From a bacterium (GTDB lineage Bacteria > SZUA-182 > DTGQ01), in assembly GCA_040755755.1 (NCBI GenBank), contig JBFLZW010000010.1, forward strand, positions 1 through 64,000: DNA of 64,000 nt, written 5' to 3'. The notes under the pieces were generated by a model, which did no database searches, was not told the DNA's origin, and worked only from the letters and a program-made list of their open reading frames with translations. Of the stretch, positions 36,115 through 44,563 are shown piece by piece. Both the position numbers and the translations under genes were made by a program. Each line of letters begins with the position of its first letter. The stretch's first letter is position 1.

Positions 36115-36134
36115 TCAGTGGTCAGTGGCCAGTA
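36106..36134. repeat. TGACCAC-type heptamer repeat over a stop codon
   Basis: GTCAGTGATCAGTGGTCAGT includes the SurA-like gene's stop TGA at 36112-36114. Confidence 0.85.
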
Positions 36135-36181
36135 AAAGCAGGTGATCGGTTTTCAGTATTCCTGTCTTCTCCCAAAATCGT

Positions 36182-36460
36182 ATGCGCCTGGATCTTTTCT
36201 TAAAGCTGAGTCGATTGATTAAACGCCGGAACATGGCCAAAGAATATTGCGGGCATAATCTGGTGGAGGTAAACCATCAGCCTGCCAAGGCAGCCAAAGA
36301 GGTCCGGATCGGTGATGAGATCACCCTGAAATTCTGGAACCGGACAGTGACGGTCATGGTCCTTGGCATCCCCCACAAAGGAATGAAGGCAGGAGAAGCT
36401 GCGAGCTTGTATAAGGTATTATCCGAATTCCGGAAGGAGGAATCCAATGGGATTTTTTAA
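36182..36460 (+). CDS. S4-domain RNA-binding protein (Hsp15/RqcP-like)
   Basis: 92 residues made almost entirely of one S4 domain: MRLDLFLKLSRLIKRR, then the loop EYCGHNLVEVNHQPAK and IGDEITLKF. Hsp15 (HslR) and RqcP are stand-alone S4 proteins that bind 50S subunits carrying stalled peptidyl-tRNA. Size and sequence fit, though the exact subfamily is uncertain. The stop overlaps the next gene by 14 bp. Confidence 0.88.
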   Translation: MRLDLFLKLSRLIKRRNMAKEYCGHNLVEVNHQPAKAAKEVRIGDEITLKFWNRTVTVMVLGIPHKGMKAGEAASLYKVLSEFRKEESNGIF

Positions 36461-37013
36461 AATAAGGGAAGGACAGGGAGAGAATAGAATGCTGAAAGGG
36501 AAAAAGGCACTGTTCATTATTGCTCATCAGAATTTCCGGGACGAGGAGTACGCAGAGCCACGACAGGCTCTGGAAAAGAAAGGCGTTCAGGTTACTGTGG
36601 CCTCCTCGTCCCTGAAAAAGGCCAAAGGCATGCTCGGTATGATCGTTCAGCCGGACATGCTTATCGATCAGGTGAAAACAAGCGAGTATGATCTGGTGGT
36701 TTTTGTGGGAGGTTCAGGAAGCAGTGAATATTGGAAAAGTGCTCAGGCTCATCGGATTGCCCGAAGTGCCCTGGAGGAGAACAGGATTGTGGCTGCCATC
36801 TGCATTGCTCCGGTAATCCTGGCCGAGGCAGGACTTCTTGAGGGGCGGAAGGCAACGGTTTTCTCCTCCCCGGAGGAGATCGGGCTTCTGAAGGCGAGGG
36901 GAGCTGTCTATATGAGGGAGCCGGTAGTAAGAGATGGCAGAATCATTACCGCCTCCGGGCCCGATGCGGCTGATTCATTTGCCGAGAGGATCATTCAGGC
37001 CCTTTCGGATTAA
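36447..37013 (+). CDS. DJ-1/PfpI family protein
   Basis: 188 residues. The fold starts KKALFIIAHQNFRDEEY and has the nucleophile-elbow cysteine in AAICIAPVILAEAGLL, with G-G-S-G-S near residue 90. Members act as glyoxalases, deglycases, chaperones or proteases; the exact activity cannot be read from sequence. The ATG at 36447 has AAGGAGGA six bases upstream and lies within the S4 gene. A second ATG at 36489 is a weaker alternative. A MITE starts eight bases after the stop. Confidence 0.92.
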   Translation: MGFFKIREGQGENRMLKGKKALFIIAHQNFRDEEYAEPRQALEKKGVQVTVASSSLKKAKGMLGMIVQPDMLIDQVKTSEYDLVVFVGGSGSSEYWKSAQAHRIARSALEENRIVAAICIAPVILAEAGLLEGRKATVFSSPEEIGLLKARGAVYMREPVVRDGRIITASGPDAADSFAERIIQALSD

Positions 37014-37021
37014 TAAGTGGG

Positions 37022-37159
37022 CAGATGTCCCCATCCTGTATGGGAACTTCTACTATTCTCCTCCCCCCTTGAGGCAGGGAGCTCCTGTGGCAGGGGAGGT
37101 TGGGTAGGGGTGATGGTTGTTTTCACCTTCCTCATCGATAAAAGAAGGGGGAACATCTG
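37022..37159 (+). mobile_element. MITE-like element, left copy
   Basis: 138 bp with terminal inverted repeats CAGATGTCCCC and GGGGGAACATCTG, and no coding capacity. The same element occurs in reverse orientation at 38276-38397. The two copies bracket the HNH gene. Confidence 0.8.
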
Positions 37160-37225
37160 GGATAATTTTTCGGTAGGGAGCTTTGTAAATATTGCCTTTA
37201 TTTTTATGGTAGTGGTAATTATACA

Positions 37226-38263
37226 ATGCCATATGATCCACAATATTCCTGGCAATCGCAAGTTCAGGTATGGGCTCACTCAAAGAAAAAACTCTCTCCA
37301 GATTTGACTGAACAGCTATGCCACTTTTTTAGCCTGGCCTTTGACTACACACATTGTCCAGATCGTGCCTGGTTTGGCGTTCACAAATCTATGGTAAGTC
37401 TGGTTATCGGAGGGATTTATTTAGCTGCAATCAATTGGGCTAATGCTAATGATAAGGGAATTTGGCTACTTGTCGATCGACCTGACTTTTCTGTTTCAGG
37501 AGTCAGCTTCTCGCCTGTCGCATCCACTAAGACTTTTGATGTGCCGCTAACTTGGGCACACCTCTGGCCACTCAATAATCTTAATGAGCTGATTTCAGCT
37601 CCGGGAGTATGGAAATCCTATGCGGATGCAACGAAAAGGGTTCTTCAAGCTCCTATCGCTTATGGCCGAGAGAATAGGCAACTTCAATATGGTAAGATAC
37701 GTTTATCGGATTTCTGGCACCATCGATCCAACCAAAGTATCGCACATCCTAATGAAGTTCCCAACCTTATTAGATATTCACCCCAAAATCAATTAGTTGA
37801 TGTTTTAGCTAAGACAGTGGATAGTAATGAGGAATTTGATGAATTAAGTAAGGTAGTAAATAATAGTTTCATTTCTGAAACGGTAAAAGAAAGTCTTATT
37901 CGTAGTCGTAAAGGTCAAGGCCGTTTTAGAGACGATTTAATGAAGTATTGGAAAAGACGTTGCTCAGTTACTGGATGTCAAGAGGAAAGGATGCTAAGAG
38001 CGTCCCATATCAAGCCTTGGAAAGATTGTAATAATGACGAGCGGTTGGATTTATTTAATGGCCTTTTACTTATTCCAAATCTTGATACCGCCTTTGATCA
38101 AGCACTAATTACATTTGATGATAATGGATTAATTATGATTTCCTCTCTAATTCAAAAAGAGGCAAAACTATTAGGTATTAGTGAAAGTATGAAAGTAAAG
38201 CTTGATGATAGGCATAAAAAATACCTTGAATATCATCGAGAACAATTATTCAAAAGACAATAA
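37226..38263 (+). CDS. HNH endonuclease
   Basis: 345 residues with a C-terminal HNH domain: VTGCQEERMLRASHIKPW, then N-x-L-D-L-F-N-G-L-L-L and LDTAFDQ, which match the HNH_2 type seen in stand-alone nucleases and restriction enzymes. The N-terminal 200 residues are not recognised and may read DNA. AT content is higher than in neighbouring genes and the start (ATG 37226) has no clear SD, both in line with transfer. No methyltransferase is adjacent, so it may be a solitary or modification-dependent nuclease. It is flanked by inverted MITE copies. Confidence 0.88.
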   Translation: MPYDPQYSWQSQVQVWAHSKKKLSPDLTEQLCHFFSLAFDYTHCPDRAWFGVHKSMVSLVIGGIYLAAINWANANDKGIWLLVDRPDFSVSGVSFSPVASTKTFDVPLTWAHLWPLNNLNELISAPGVWKSYADATKRVLQAPIAYGRENRQLQYGKIRLSDFWHHRSNQSIAHPNEVPNLIRYSPQNQLVDVLAKTVDSNEEFDELSKVVNNSFISETVKESLIRSRKGQGRFRDDLMKYWKRRCSVTGCQEERMLRASHIKPWKDCNNDERLDLFNGLLLIPNLDTAFDQALITFDDNGLIMISSLIQKEAKLLGISESMKVKLDDRHKKYLEYHREQLFKRQ

Positions 38264-38275
38264 TAGGCACCAGAT

Positions 38276-38397
38276 AGATGTTTCCCATTTCCTTCTTCTC
38301 CATGAGGATGGTGAAAATAACCATCACCCCCATCCAACATCCCCCATCAAGGGGGAGGAGAATAGTGGAGGCTCCCATACAAGATAGGGAACATCTG
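38276..38397 (-). mobile_element. MITE-like element, right copy (inverted)
   Basis: The reverse complement matches the left copy through its core (CTATTCTCCTCCCCC, GGGGTGATGGTT and TTTTCACC) and has the same ACATCTG end. It begins 13 bp after the HNH stop codon. Confidence 0.8.
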
Positions 38398-38581
38398 TTA
38401 GTCAGATATCCTGATGGTAAATATCCTAAAAATCAGGTATCATATATTTATGATATCTGGTTTCTCTCGATCTTGAAGAAATTGAGAAGCTAATTCTTTT
38501 TGTAGATGCGGATAAAAAATTATCAGTTAAATATAAAAAATTCTCCCCAAAAAATTATGGTACTTATTAAGGAGGATACTT

Positions 38582-38770
38582 ATGGCGGTTGTTAAGGAAG
38601 AAGTAATTAAAATGATTCAAAATATGCCAAAAGATACTTCTATTGAAGATATCATGGCAGAATTATATTTTCGATACCAGGTAGATGAAGGACTGAAACA
38701 ACTAGACGAAGATAAGGGGATTCCTCATGAAGAAGTGGAAAAACGGATGGAAAGATGGCTAAAAATATAA
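38582..38770 (+). CDS. Antitoxin-like protein of a ParE-type pair
   Basis: 62 residues, acidic and mostly helical, beginning MAVVKEEVIKMIQNMP and ending EEVEKRMERWL. AAGGAGG seven bases before ATG 38582 gives a good start. It overlaps by 16 bp the ParE-type toxin remnant that follows, the usual layout of such modules. Short antitoxins with a D-I-M-A-E-L-Y-F-R-Y core commonly accompany RelE/ParE toxins. The toxin is disrupted, so this gene may no longer serve its original role. Confidence 0.8.
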   Translation: MAVVKEEVIKMIQNMPKDTSIEDIMAELYFRYQVDEGLKQLDEDKGIPHEEVEKRMERWLKI

Positions 38771-38947
38771 GATGGTCTCCAAGGGCTGCTGATAGCCTTG
38801 AAGAAATATGTGATTTCATTGCTAAAGATTCAGAATATTACGCATCAATGTTTGCAAAGAAAATTACTGTACTTGTCAAGGATATTGCATTATTTCCTCA
38901 AGCAGGTTGTAATTTCTCATCGTGCAAAACTGTTAAATAAAGAATAA
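38755..38947 (+). pseudogene. RelE/ParE-family toxin gene with internal deletion and frameshift
   Basis: The first 50 residues match ParE toxins (IRWSPRAADSLEEICDFIA and L-F-P-Q-A-G), but the frame then ends at residue 61; intact toxins are about 95-100 long. In the next frame the bases continue as VVISHRAKLLNKE and a stop at 38947. This resembles the normal ParE C-terminus (strand, then H-x-x-R). About 30 codons of the middle are missing, so a deletion joined the two ends out of frame. Confidence 0.8.
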
Positions 38948-39021
38948 AATTATTATTTTATCTAGCATCTACTTAACAAATATGGTTTTTCGGCCACTGC
39001 GCAGGCTAACGCCTTGCGCCG

Positions 39022-39048
39022 CTGGCCACTGACCACTGACCACTGATA
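39022..39048. repeat. TGACCAC-type heptamer repeat
   Basis: CTGGCCACTGACCACTGACC lies 14 bp before the rsmB start, one of the few copies that does not touch a stop codon. Confidence 0.8.
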
Positions 39049-39061
39049 ACTTAACACGATT

Positions 39062-40495
39062 ATGCCAGTATTCAAAGCTCAACAACCAGCCCATAGCAAG
39101 GCTCGAAGATCACCGAAGGTGAAAGGCTCGGAGCGTGATGTCCGAAATCTCGGTACCGCCAGAGGCCTTTCGGTCGGGATTCTGATCCGGGCGGATGAGG
39201 AATCCGCCTACCTCGATATTCTGCTGGCCGAAGCACTGAAGGGTTCTTCCCTCTCTCTCCGGGACAGACATCTGGTTACTGCCATTACCTATGGTGTCCT
39301 GCGCTACCGGAATCAACTGGACTGGTGGATCGAGCAGGTAGCCAGCCGTCCGGTGGCTGAAATGCCTGCCGCGGTCAAAGCCATTCTGCGCTCCGGTGTA
39401 TATCAGCTCCTTTTCCTGAGCCGGGTGCCGCCTTCGGCAGCGATCAACGAGGCGGTCAATCTGACCTATAACTATGGCAGGCGGGGAGTGGCCGGTTTCG
39501 TAAACGCCATTCTTCGCCAGCTCCACAGGAGGAAGGCAGCGATCAGGTTTCCTGCCGAGAGCACGGATCCTGTCCGGCACATCGCCCTGGTCTATGCCCA
39601 TCCCGAATGGATGGTAAGGCGGTGGATACAGCACCTGGGCCGTGAGGGATGCAAGGCGCTGTGTCAGGCCAATAACCGGCAGCCCCGTCTGACAATCCGT
39701 CTGAATACCCTGAAAATGCCCGTTGAGCAGGCAATACTGTCGCTGGCTCAGGAGCTTCAGGATTTACAGCCTTCAGGAATAGTGCCTGAAGGGTGGTATC
39801 TGGAGGGTCCACGGCCGCTGATCGAGTCTTCCGCTTTTCGGGAAGGGTACTTCGAGATTCAGGGGTTAAGCTCCATGCTGGCAGTGCGGGCTCTTGCTCC
39901 CCGGCCTGAAGAGAAGGTTCTGGATGCCTGCGCCGGAAGAGGTGGAAAAACGACCTTTCTGGCTCAACTCATGGATAACCGGGGATTTCTGCTGGCCCTT
40001 GATCCTTCGTTCCGGAAACTGGGACTTCTGCGGGAGAACAGCCGCAGGCTGGGGGCCGGTATTATCCGGGAGGTTTGCGCTGATGCCCGCTTCAGCCCTG
40101 TGCGGAGCCGATTTGACCGGCTTTTGCTCGATGTACCCTGCTCATCGCTGGGAATTATCCGAAGGCACCCTGAGATCAAGTGGATCAGGACTGAGTCTGA
40201 CCTGGCCAGCCTTTCCTCCCTGCAACTTGGTATTCTTGAGCAGGGTTCATGTCTGGTGGCTGAAAAGGGTGTTATGCTGTACAGCGCCTGCACACTTGAA
40301 CCCGAAGAGACGAGTCTGGTGGTGAACCGGTTTCTCGACCAGCACCCGGCCTTTATCCGGGACGATGTGCGGCCATACCTGCCGGAGCCTCTCCGTGATG
40401 CCGCAGGAGAGGATGGATATGTGCGGATTTATCCGCATCGATATGCTGATCTGGATGGTTTTTTTATCGCCAGATTGAAAAAGCGGCAGTCATAG
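39062..40495 (+). CDS. rsmB: 16S rRNA (cytosine-967-C5) methyltransferase
   Basis: 477 residues. An N-terminal NusB-like RNA-binding domain (about 33-175, with RDRHLVTAITYGVLRYR) is followed by a SAM-dependent methyltransferase. The SAM loop is LDACAGRGGKT; catalytic cysteines lie in DVPCSSLG and YSACTLEPEE, the arrangement of RsmB/Sun enzymes that methylate C967. Length is a little above E. coli (429) owing to a basic N-terminal extension of about 30 residues. The start has no strong SD. It heads a four-gene run with a PASTA protein, rpe and a TPR protein. Confidence 0.96.
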   Translation: MPVFKAQQPAHSKARRSPKVKGSERDVRNLGTARGLSVGILIRADEESAYLDILLAEALKGSSLSLRDRHLVTAITYGVLRYRNQLDWWIEQVASRPVAEMPAAVKAILRSGVYQLLFLSRVPPSAAINEAVNLTYNYGRRGVAGFVNAILRQLHRRKAAIRFPAESTDPVRHIALVYAHPEWMVRRWIQHLGREGCKALCQANNRQPRLTIRLNTLKMPVEQAILSLAQELQDLQPSGIVPEGWYLEGPRPLIESSAFREGYFEIQGLSSMLAVRALAPRPEEKVLDACAGRGGKTTFLAQLMDNRGFLLALDPSFRKLGLLRENSRRLGAGIIREVCADARFSPVRSRFDRLLLDVPCSSLGIIRRHPEIKWIRTESDLASLSSLQLGILEQGSCLVAEKGVMLYSACTLEPEETSLVVNRFLDQHPAFIRDDVRPYLPEPLRDAAGEDGYVRIYPHRYADLDGFFIARLKKRQS

Positions 40496-40546
40496 GCTCG
40501 AAAAAATGGCTATTATTCCACGGTGAACATAAAGGAACGCTAACCA

Positions 40547-41506
40547 ATGTCAATCAGAGGGTTTTTCCTGGGTTTCCTGAAATTGCTGGTATTTGTCAGC
40601 GGGCTTTTTATTCTGGGATTCTTGAGCGCCCTGATTACCATAAACCTGGTAATGCAAAAAGAGCAGGTCAAGGTTCCTCCCCTGATCGGCAAGGATGTGG
40701 TGGATGCGCTGGAGATACTGAACTCTCTGGGACTCAATCTGGTTGTGGAAAGCCGTGAATTTCATCAGACAATGCCGACCAATACAATTATTTCTCAAAG
40801 TCCTGCCGGAGGGAAACTGCTGAAGAGCGGACGGGATATCAAGGTAGCTCTGAGCAAGGGGACGCAGATGGTCATCATCCCGGATGTCAAGGGGGAGCCG
40901 CTGGTGCGCGCTCAGAGCATTCTGCAGGAAAACAACCTCAAGACCGGATACCTGGCCAAGATCTACCGCCGGAACATTGAGGAGAATATCATCATCAGTC
41001 AGGACCCGCCTGCCGGCGACAAGATACGGCGGGGCGGATTGGTAAGCCTTCTGGTAAGCCAGGGCCAGGAGCCTGTCCATTACTGCATGCCCGAACTGAT
41101 CGGAAAGAGTTTGACCGAGGCGGAACAGACTATCCAGGGCCTTCACCTGGCGATTGGAAATATTGACTACGAGTTTCACACTGAATTGAAGCCGGATGTG
41201 ATCATTGCCCAGTTTCCTGAAAATGGGTATCGGGTTCTCCAGGGCGAAAAGGTCAATCTCAGGGTCAGTAAGGATAAATCCATCGAGGATGAGATTGGCA
41301 CCTATAAGGTTCTCCAGTACACGGTTCCAGCGGGATCGGGCCGCAAAAGGGTACGGATCGTTCTGCGGGATGATCAGGGAGTGAAGGAAATCTTCCATGA
41401 GGAAAAAAATCCCGGCGATCAAATCGAGCTTCTGGTAAAAGCGACCCCAAAAGCTGTGGCCCTGATCTATGTGGATGACAATTTTATAAAGGAGGAACAA
41501 TTCTGA
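40547..41506 (+). CDS. Membrane-anchored protein with three PASTA domains
   Basis: 319 residues: one N-terminal membrane helix (about 10-36) and three PASTA repeats at about 43-105, 110-172 and 176-243. Each has the pattern I-G-K/x-x-x-x-A, G-L-x-L and Q-x-P-x-x-G-x-x-x-x-x-G. PASTA domains bind peptidoglycan or beta-lactams; in Gram-positive bacteria they sit on Ser/Thr kinases or PBPs, but no kinase or PBP domain exists here. It would be an envelope protein facing the periplasm. It overlaps rpe by one base at the TGATG. Confidence 0.93.
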   Translation: MSIRGFFLGFLKLLVFVSGLFILGFLSALITINLVMQKEQVKVPPLIGKDVVDALEILNSLGLNLVVESREFHQTMPTNTIISQSPAGGKLLKSGRDIKVALSKGTQMVIIPDVKGEPLVRAQSILQENNLKTGYLAKIYRRNIEENIIISQDPPAGDKIRRGGLVSLLVSQGQEPVHYCMPELIGKSLTEAEQTIQGLHLAIGNIDYEFHTELKPDVIIAQFPENGYRVLQGEKVNLRVSKDKSIEDEIGTYKVLQYTVPAGSGRKRVRIVLRDDQGVKEIFHEEKNPGDQIELLVKATPKAVALIYVDDNFIKEEQF

Positions 41507-42192
41507 TGAACAAGACCCGACCGGTCCGGATTGCACCTTCTCTGCTGTCGGCCAATTTTGCATCGCTGGCTGATGAAATTCGGAAAGTGGAAGAGGGTGG
41601 AGCGGATCTGCTGCATATTGATGTTATGGACGGGCACTTTGTGCCGAATATTACCATCGGTCCTCCGGTGGTTCAATCTTTAAAAGCGGTGACCAGAATT
41701 CCGCTGGATGTGCATCTCATGATCGAGCATCCGGATGCGTACTGTGAAGATTTCCGGCAGGCAGGGGCTGATATCCTGACTATTCACTGGGAAGCGTGTC
41801 ATCATCTGCATCGAAGCATCCAGGTCATCAAAGAAAAGGGAATGAAGGCCGGGGTGGCCATTAATCCATCGACTCCTGTCCATGCCCTGGATTGCGTGCT
41901 GCCTGACGTTGATCAGGTTGTTGTCATGTCGGTCAATCCGGGATTCGGCGGGCAGCAGTTTATTCCCTTTGCACTCTCGAAAATCAGAGCCCTGCGTGAC
42001 ATGATCATCCGGGCTGAGCTTGATGACAGGGTCGATATCCTGGTTGATGGGGGGATCAAGCTGGATAATTGCCTGAGTGTGACCCAGGCGGGAGCCAACA
42101 TCATTGTCTTAGGCTCCGGAATTTTCCACACCCCTGATCCTGTGGCCACCGTAAAGAAGATCAGAGGACTGATAGAGACGGGATTGCCATGA
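41506..42192 (+). CDS. rpe: Ribulose-phosphate 3-epimerase
   Basis: 228 residues of a metal-dependent TIM barrel interconverting ribulose-5-phosphate and xylulose-5-phosphate in the pentose phosphate pathway. Motifs are APSLLSANF, HIDVMDGHFVPNIT, VMSVNPGFGGQ and VDGGI, and the catalytic aspartates lie in the second and the last of these. Length is normal. The start overlaps the PASTA stop by one base, and its own end overlaps the TPR gene by four. Confidence 0.97.
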   Translation: MNKTRPVRIAPSLLSANFASLADEIRKVEEGGADLLHIDVMDGHFVPNITIGPPVVQSLKAVTRIPLDVHLMIEHPDAYCEDFRQAGADILTIHWEACHHLHRSIQVIKEKGMKAGVAINPSTPVHALDCVLPDVDQVVVMSVNPGFGGQQFIPFALSKIRALRDMIIRAELDDRVDILVDGGIKLDNCLSVTQAGANIIVLGSGIFHTPDPVATVKKIRGLIETGLP

Positions 42193-43640
42193 AAAGTTCC
42201 TTGGTCGTGAAATTCGTATACCTGGCTTTGTGTGCCGGGTCGATGGTTTTCTTTTTAGCAGGCATATCATCCGGACAGGAGAAACTTTCTACCCTGGATA
42301 CAGCAGGTCCAAACCGGGAAGCCCTGGCTGCCAGACAGGCCGGTGATTCCTTCTCGAAACAGGGAGACATTCAGAAGGCAGTCGAGGCCTATGAGCAGGC
42401 ACTGCGGGCTTATCCGGACTACGCTGACGTGTATTATCTGCTCGGCCTGATCTACGATCTGCAGCAGGGAAACCTTGAAAAAGCCATAGCCTGTTATCAG
42501 AAATTTCTGGAGCTGGCCCCCAATGCGACAGAGGCCAGGGATGTTCGTTTATTACTTGAAAGTGCCCAACAGGCCACGTCTTCACCCTCCCCGACTGCAC
42601 AGCCTCCTTCGATCTCACAGACTCTTCCGGCTTCTGTGCCTCCTTCATCTTCACAGTCCGCCCCGGCCCCGCAGCCTCCCTCCACTCCCCCGTCTCCTGC
42701 CCCGCCGATACAGCCGGTCAAGACACCTGATACGGAAAGAAAGGATTCCGACAATATTGGCCGCACAACCGAAGCCGAGCTGAAAACTGCCGATAAAATA
42801 ATTACTGGCGATAAGGCGATGAAGTCAGATGACGTCTATAAGAAAGATGATACCCGTAAGACAGCGAAGATGGTTGATATCCAGGAAATTGATGCCAGGG
42901 TGAAACAAAAACCATCTCAGTCGGGAAAGGTCAGGCACCCATCAGAATTTGCGCCATCCGAGCAGTTCGTTTCCCGGACAATTAACGAGAGGGTTTTAAA
43001 ATATACCATTAAGCTCGCAGTCTGGCAGCGGGAGGGGTTCATTCAAAAGTTTAATGAACTGGCTCTGGCCAGGGGATCTTCGCTGACGAACAATATCGCC
43101 GAAGCACGGGCCAAGCTGCGTGAGGAAAGGCAAAAAATCACCGATTTTATCGATTATCCAAAGGAAGCTGAGACCATCCTGCTGCGGCAGCTCGTCAACG
43201 ACTTTATGAAAGAGTGGGGCATTGATCTTCCCCAGTTACCGCAGAAGGTGGACATCCAGAGGGCTGTCCCTTCCATTCAGGTATTGAGTATCGAGGAAGA
43301 TAAAAAATACGTTCGACTCTCTCTGGAAGCCAGGATTGATGTTCAAAACCTGAAAGAGCAGCTCACGAAGCTGGGATATCAGTTTACTCCTGCCAGGGTT
43401 CAGTTGCAGTGCTCCAATTTGTACGGGGAATTCAAGGATCGATTTTTTGCTGCTATTCAGAGAAAATCGGAGTATATTAAAAGCCAATCCGAGGGGCTCT
43501 ATGAGGTTTACGTACCAGCCGAGCTTCTTGCTTCCGAGCTGAGTAAGATGGTGATCGGAACGTACGGGATTCGGCTTGACAGTGTAGGCAAAGATGTCAT
43601 CACCTTTACTGCCGAACCCGTGGAAAAAGGGGTGCAATAA
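42189..43640 (+). CDS. Exported TPR protein with Pro/Ser-rich linker and unknown C-terminal domain
   Basis: 483 residues. A signal peptide (1-28) is followed by two TPR-like repeats at about 45-115 (AVEAYEQALRAYPDYADVYY and AIACYQKFLELAPNATEAR). A linker of nearly 60 residues rich in proline and serine comes next, then a helical C-terminal domain of about 220 residues that I do not recognise. It probably works at the cell envelope. It is coupled to rpe by an ATGA overlap and ends the operon just before the cold-shock promoter. Confidence 0.85.
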   Translation: MKSSLVVKFVYLALCAGSMVFFLAGISSGQEKLSTLDTAGPNREALAARQAGDSFSKQGDIQKAVEAYEQALRAYPDYADVYYLLGLIYDLQQGNLEKAIACYQKFLELAPNATEARDVRLLLESAQQATSSPSPTAQPPSISQTLPASVPPSSSQSAPAPQPPSTPPSPAPPIQPVKTPDTERKDSDNIGRTTEAELKTADKIITGDKAMKSDDVYKKDDTRKTAKMVDIQEIDARVKQKPSQSGKVRHPSEFAPSEQFVSRTINERVLKYTIKLAVWQREGFIQKFNELALARGSSLTNNIAEARAKLREERQKITDFIDYPKEAETILLRQLVNDFMKEWGIDLPQLPQKVDIQRAVPSIQVLSIEEDKKYVRLSLEARIDVQNLKEQLTKLGYQFTPARVQLQCSNLYGEFKDRFFAAIQRKSEYIKSQSEGLYEVYVPAELLASELSKMVIGTYGIRLDSVGKDVITFTAEPVEKGVQ

Positions 43641-43645
43641 TTTCC

Positions 43646-43674
43646 TTGACGCAATTTTGTTTTTGGGGTATAAT
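43646..43674 (+). promoter_or_regulatory. Strong sigma-70-type promoter for the cold-shock gene
   Basis: TTGACG (43646-43651) and TATAAT (43669-43674) are separated by exactly 17 bp. Transcription would start near 43681, six bases beyond the TPR gene's end region. Confidence 0.85.
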
Positions 43675-43680
43675 AAGAAA

Positions 43681-43897
43681 TTAACTGTAAATAAAATTTT
43701 TGCTATCCTTCCGGATAGCGAGAAGGAGTTATTTACCCAGATAGATCAAAGAATTACTCCAGGGAGGAAGTTTATCTCCCTTGAGAGAGCATTAAGTTGT
43801 GGATAGGTTATCTGGACTTTGGAGGCCTATAGCTTTTCCTGAGCTTTACAGAGATATCCCAACTTAAGAAACATGTAAGAAAGGAGGGATATTTAGT
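43681..43897 (+). promoter_or_regulatory. Long 5' leader of the cold-shock gene
   Basis: About 217 bases lie between the promoter and the start codon. They contain small hairpins (GCTATCC-TTCC-GGATAGC at 43702-43719, and AGGGAG with CTCCCT). Long structured leaders are typical of cspA mRNAs and act in cold-dependent control. Confidence 0.6.
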
Positions 43898-44101
43898 ATG
43901 GCTCAAGGACGAGTGAAATGGTTCAATGACCAGAAAGGCTTTGGTTTCATCAAGATTGCAGGTGAAGATAAGGATGTGTTTGTACATTATACAGCGATTG
44001 CCGGGTCAGGCTTCAAAAGCCTCCAGGAAAATCAGCTTGTCGAATTCGACATCCAGCAAGGTCCTAAAGGATCCCAGGCAGTTAATGTACGGCCACAGTA
44101 A
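43898..44101 (+). CDS. Cold-shock protein, CspA family
   Basis: 67 residues of a single OB-fold RNA chaperone. RNP-1 is KGFGFI and RNP-2 is VFVHY, both intact. It begins [10 protein letters not shown] as normal and has AAAGGAGGGATATT before the ATG. These proteins melt RNA secondary structure. The strong promoter, long leader and two downstream terminators suggest a highly expressed single-gene unit. Which csp paralogue it is cannot be told from the window. Confidence 0.97.
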   Translation: MAQGRVKWFNDQKGFGFIKIAGEDKDVFVHYTAIAGSGFKSLQENQLVEFDIQQGPKGSQAVNVRPQ

Positions 44102-44123
44102 TCATTCCTGGTGAAGGTATGAG

Positions 44124-44157
44124 AGAGGGAGGTTCCTCACGGTTCCTCCCTCTTTTG
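44124..44157 (+). terminator. Rho-independent terminator of the cold-shock gene
   Basis: AGAGGGAGG and CCTCCCTCT form a nine-bp stem followed by TTTT. Confidence 0.88.
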
Positions 44158-44203
44158 CTATCCGGGGGTTTACTATAACAGCCTGAATAGCTGCTTATAA
44201 AAC

Positions 44204-44237
44204 AAAGGCCATCAATATGTTATTGATGGCCTTTTTG
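44204..44237. terminator. Bidirectional terminator
   Basis: AAAGGCCATCAATA and TATTGATGGCCTTT pair perfectly over three bases, with T-runs on both strands. It separates the cold-shock gene from the convergent small secreted-protein gene. Confidence 0.88.
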
Positions 44238-44251
44238 TGCTCAGTAATGTC

Positions 44252-44563
44252 TTACTTTGAGCGTGTTAACGGGAAGCCAAGCTTTTCAAGGATCTCGTTT
44301 CTTATACCTTTCCTTTTCTCCATGTTAGCCTTTACATCATCAAGTGATGTAGGGAATGAGTAATCTTCAACCCATTGGGGAAAACTGTCAATGATAAATT
44401 GCGCGGTGCTCTTGATTGAACTCATTGTCTGTTGCAGGAACGCCTTGACCGGTCTTTGCCCCTCTTCCTCCTCGGCGGCATAAGACACCCTGCCGAAAAC
44501 CGGGCAGCACATAAAACTGTACGTCAGGAAAAGAACCAGGAAAAACTGAAACTTCTTTTTCAT
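44252..44563 (-). CDS. Small secreted protein of unknown function
   Basis: 103 residues with a clear signal peptide (basic MKKK, hydrophobic 6-18, possible cleavage after SYA). The mature part is acidic at first and then helical, with no recognisable domain. AAAAGGAGG lies upstream of ATG 44561-44563, which supports the start. It is transcribed toward the cold-shock gene and shares the bidirectional terminator with it. The gene stands alone, so context gives no hint of its role. Confidence 0.75.
   Translation of the reverse strand: MKKKFQFFLVLFLTYSFMCCPVFGRVSYAAEEEEGQRPVKAFLQQTMSSIKSTAQFIIDSFPQWVEDYSFPTSLDDVKANMEKRKGIRNEILEKLGFPLTRSK

Noticed and set aside
38454-38570. Open plus-strand frame of 38 codons before the antitoxin gene
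   Set aside because: It has a protein-like sequence (LDLEEIEKLILFVDADKKL) but no start codon after an in-frame TGA, so it could be a gene remnant; not enough to call.
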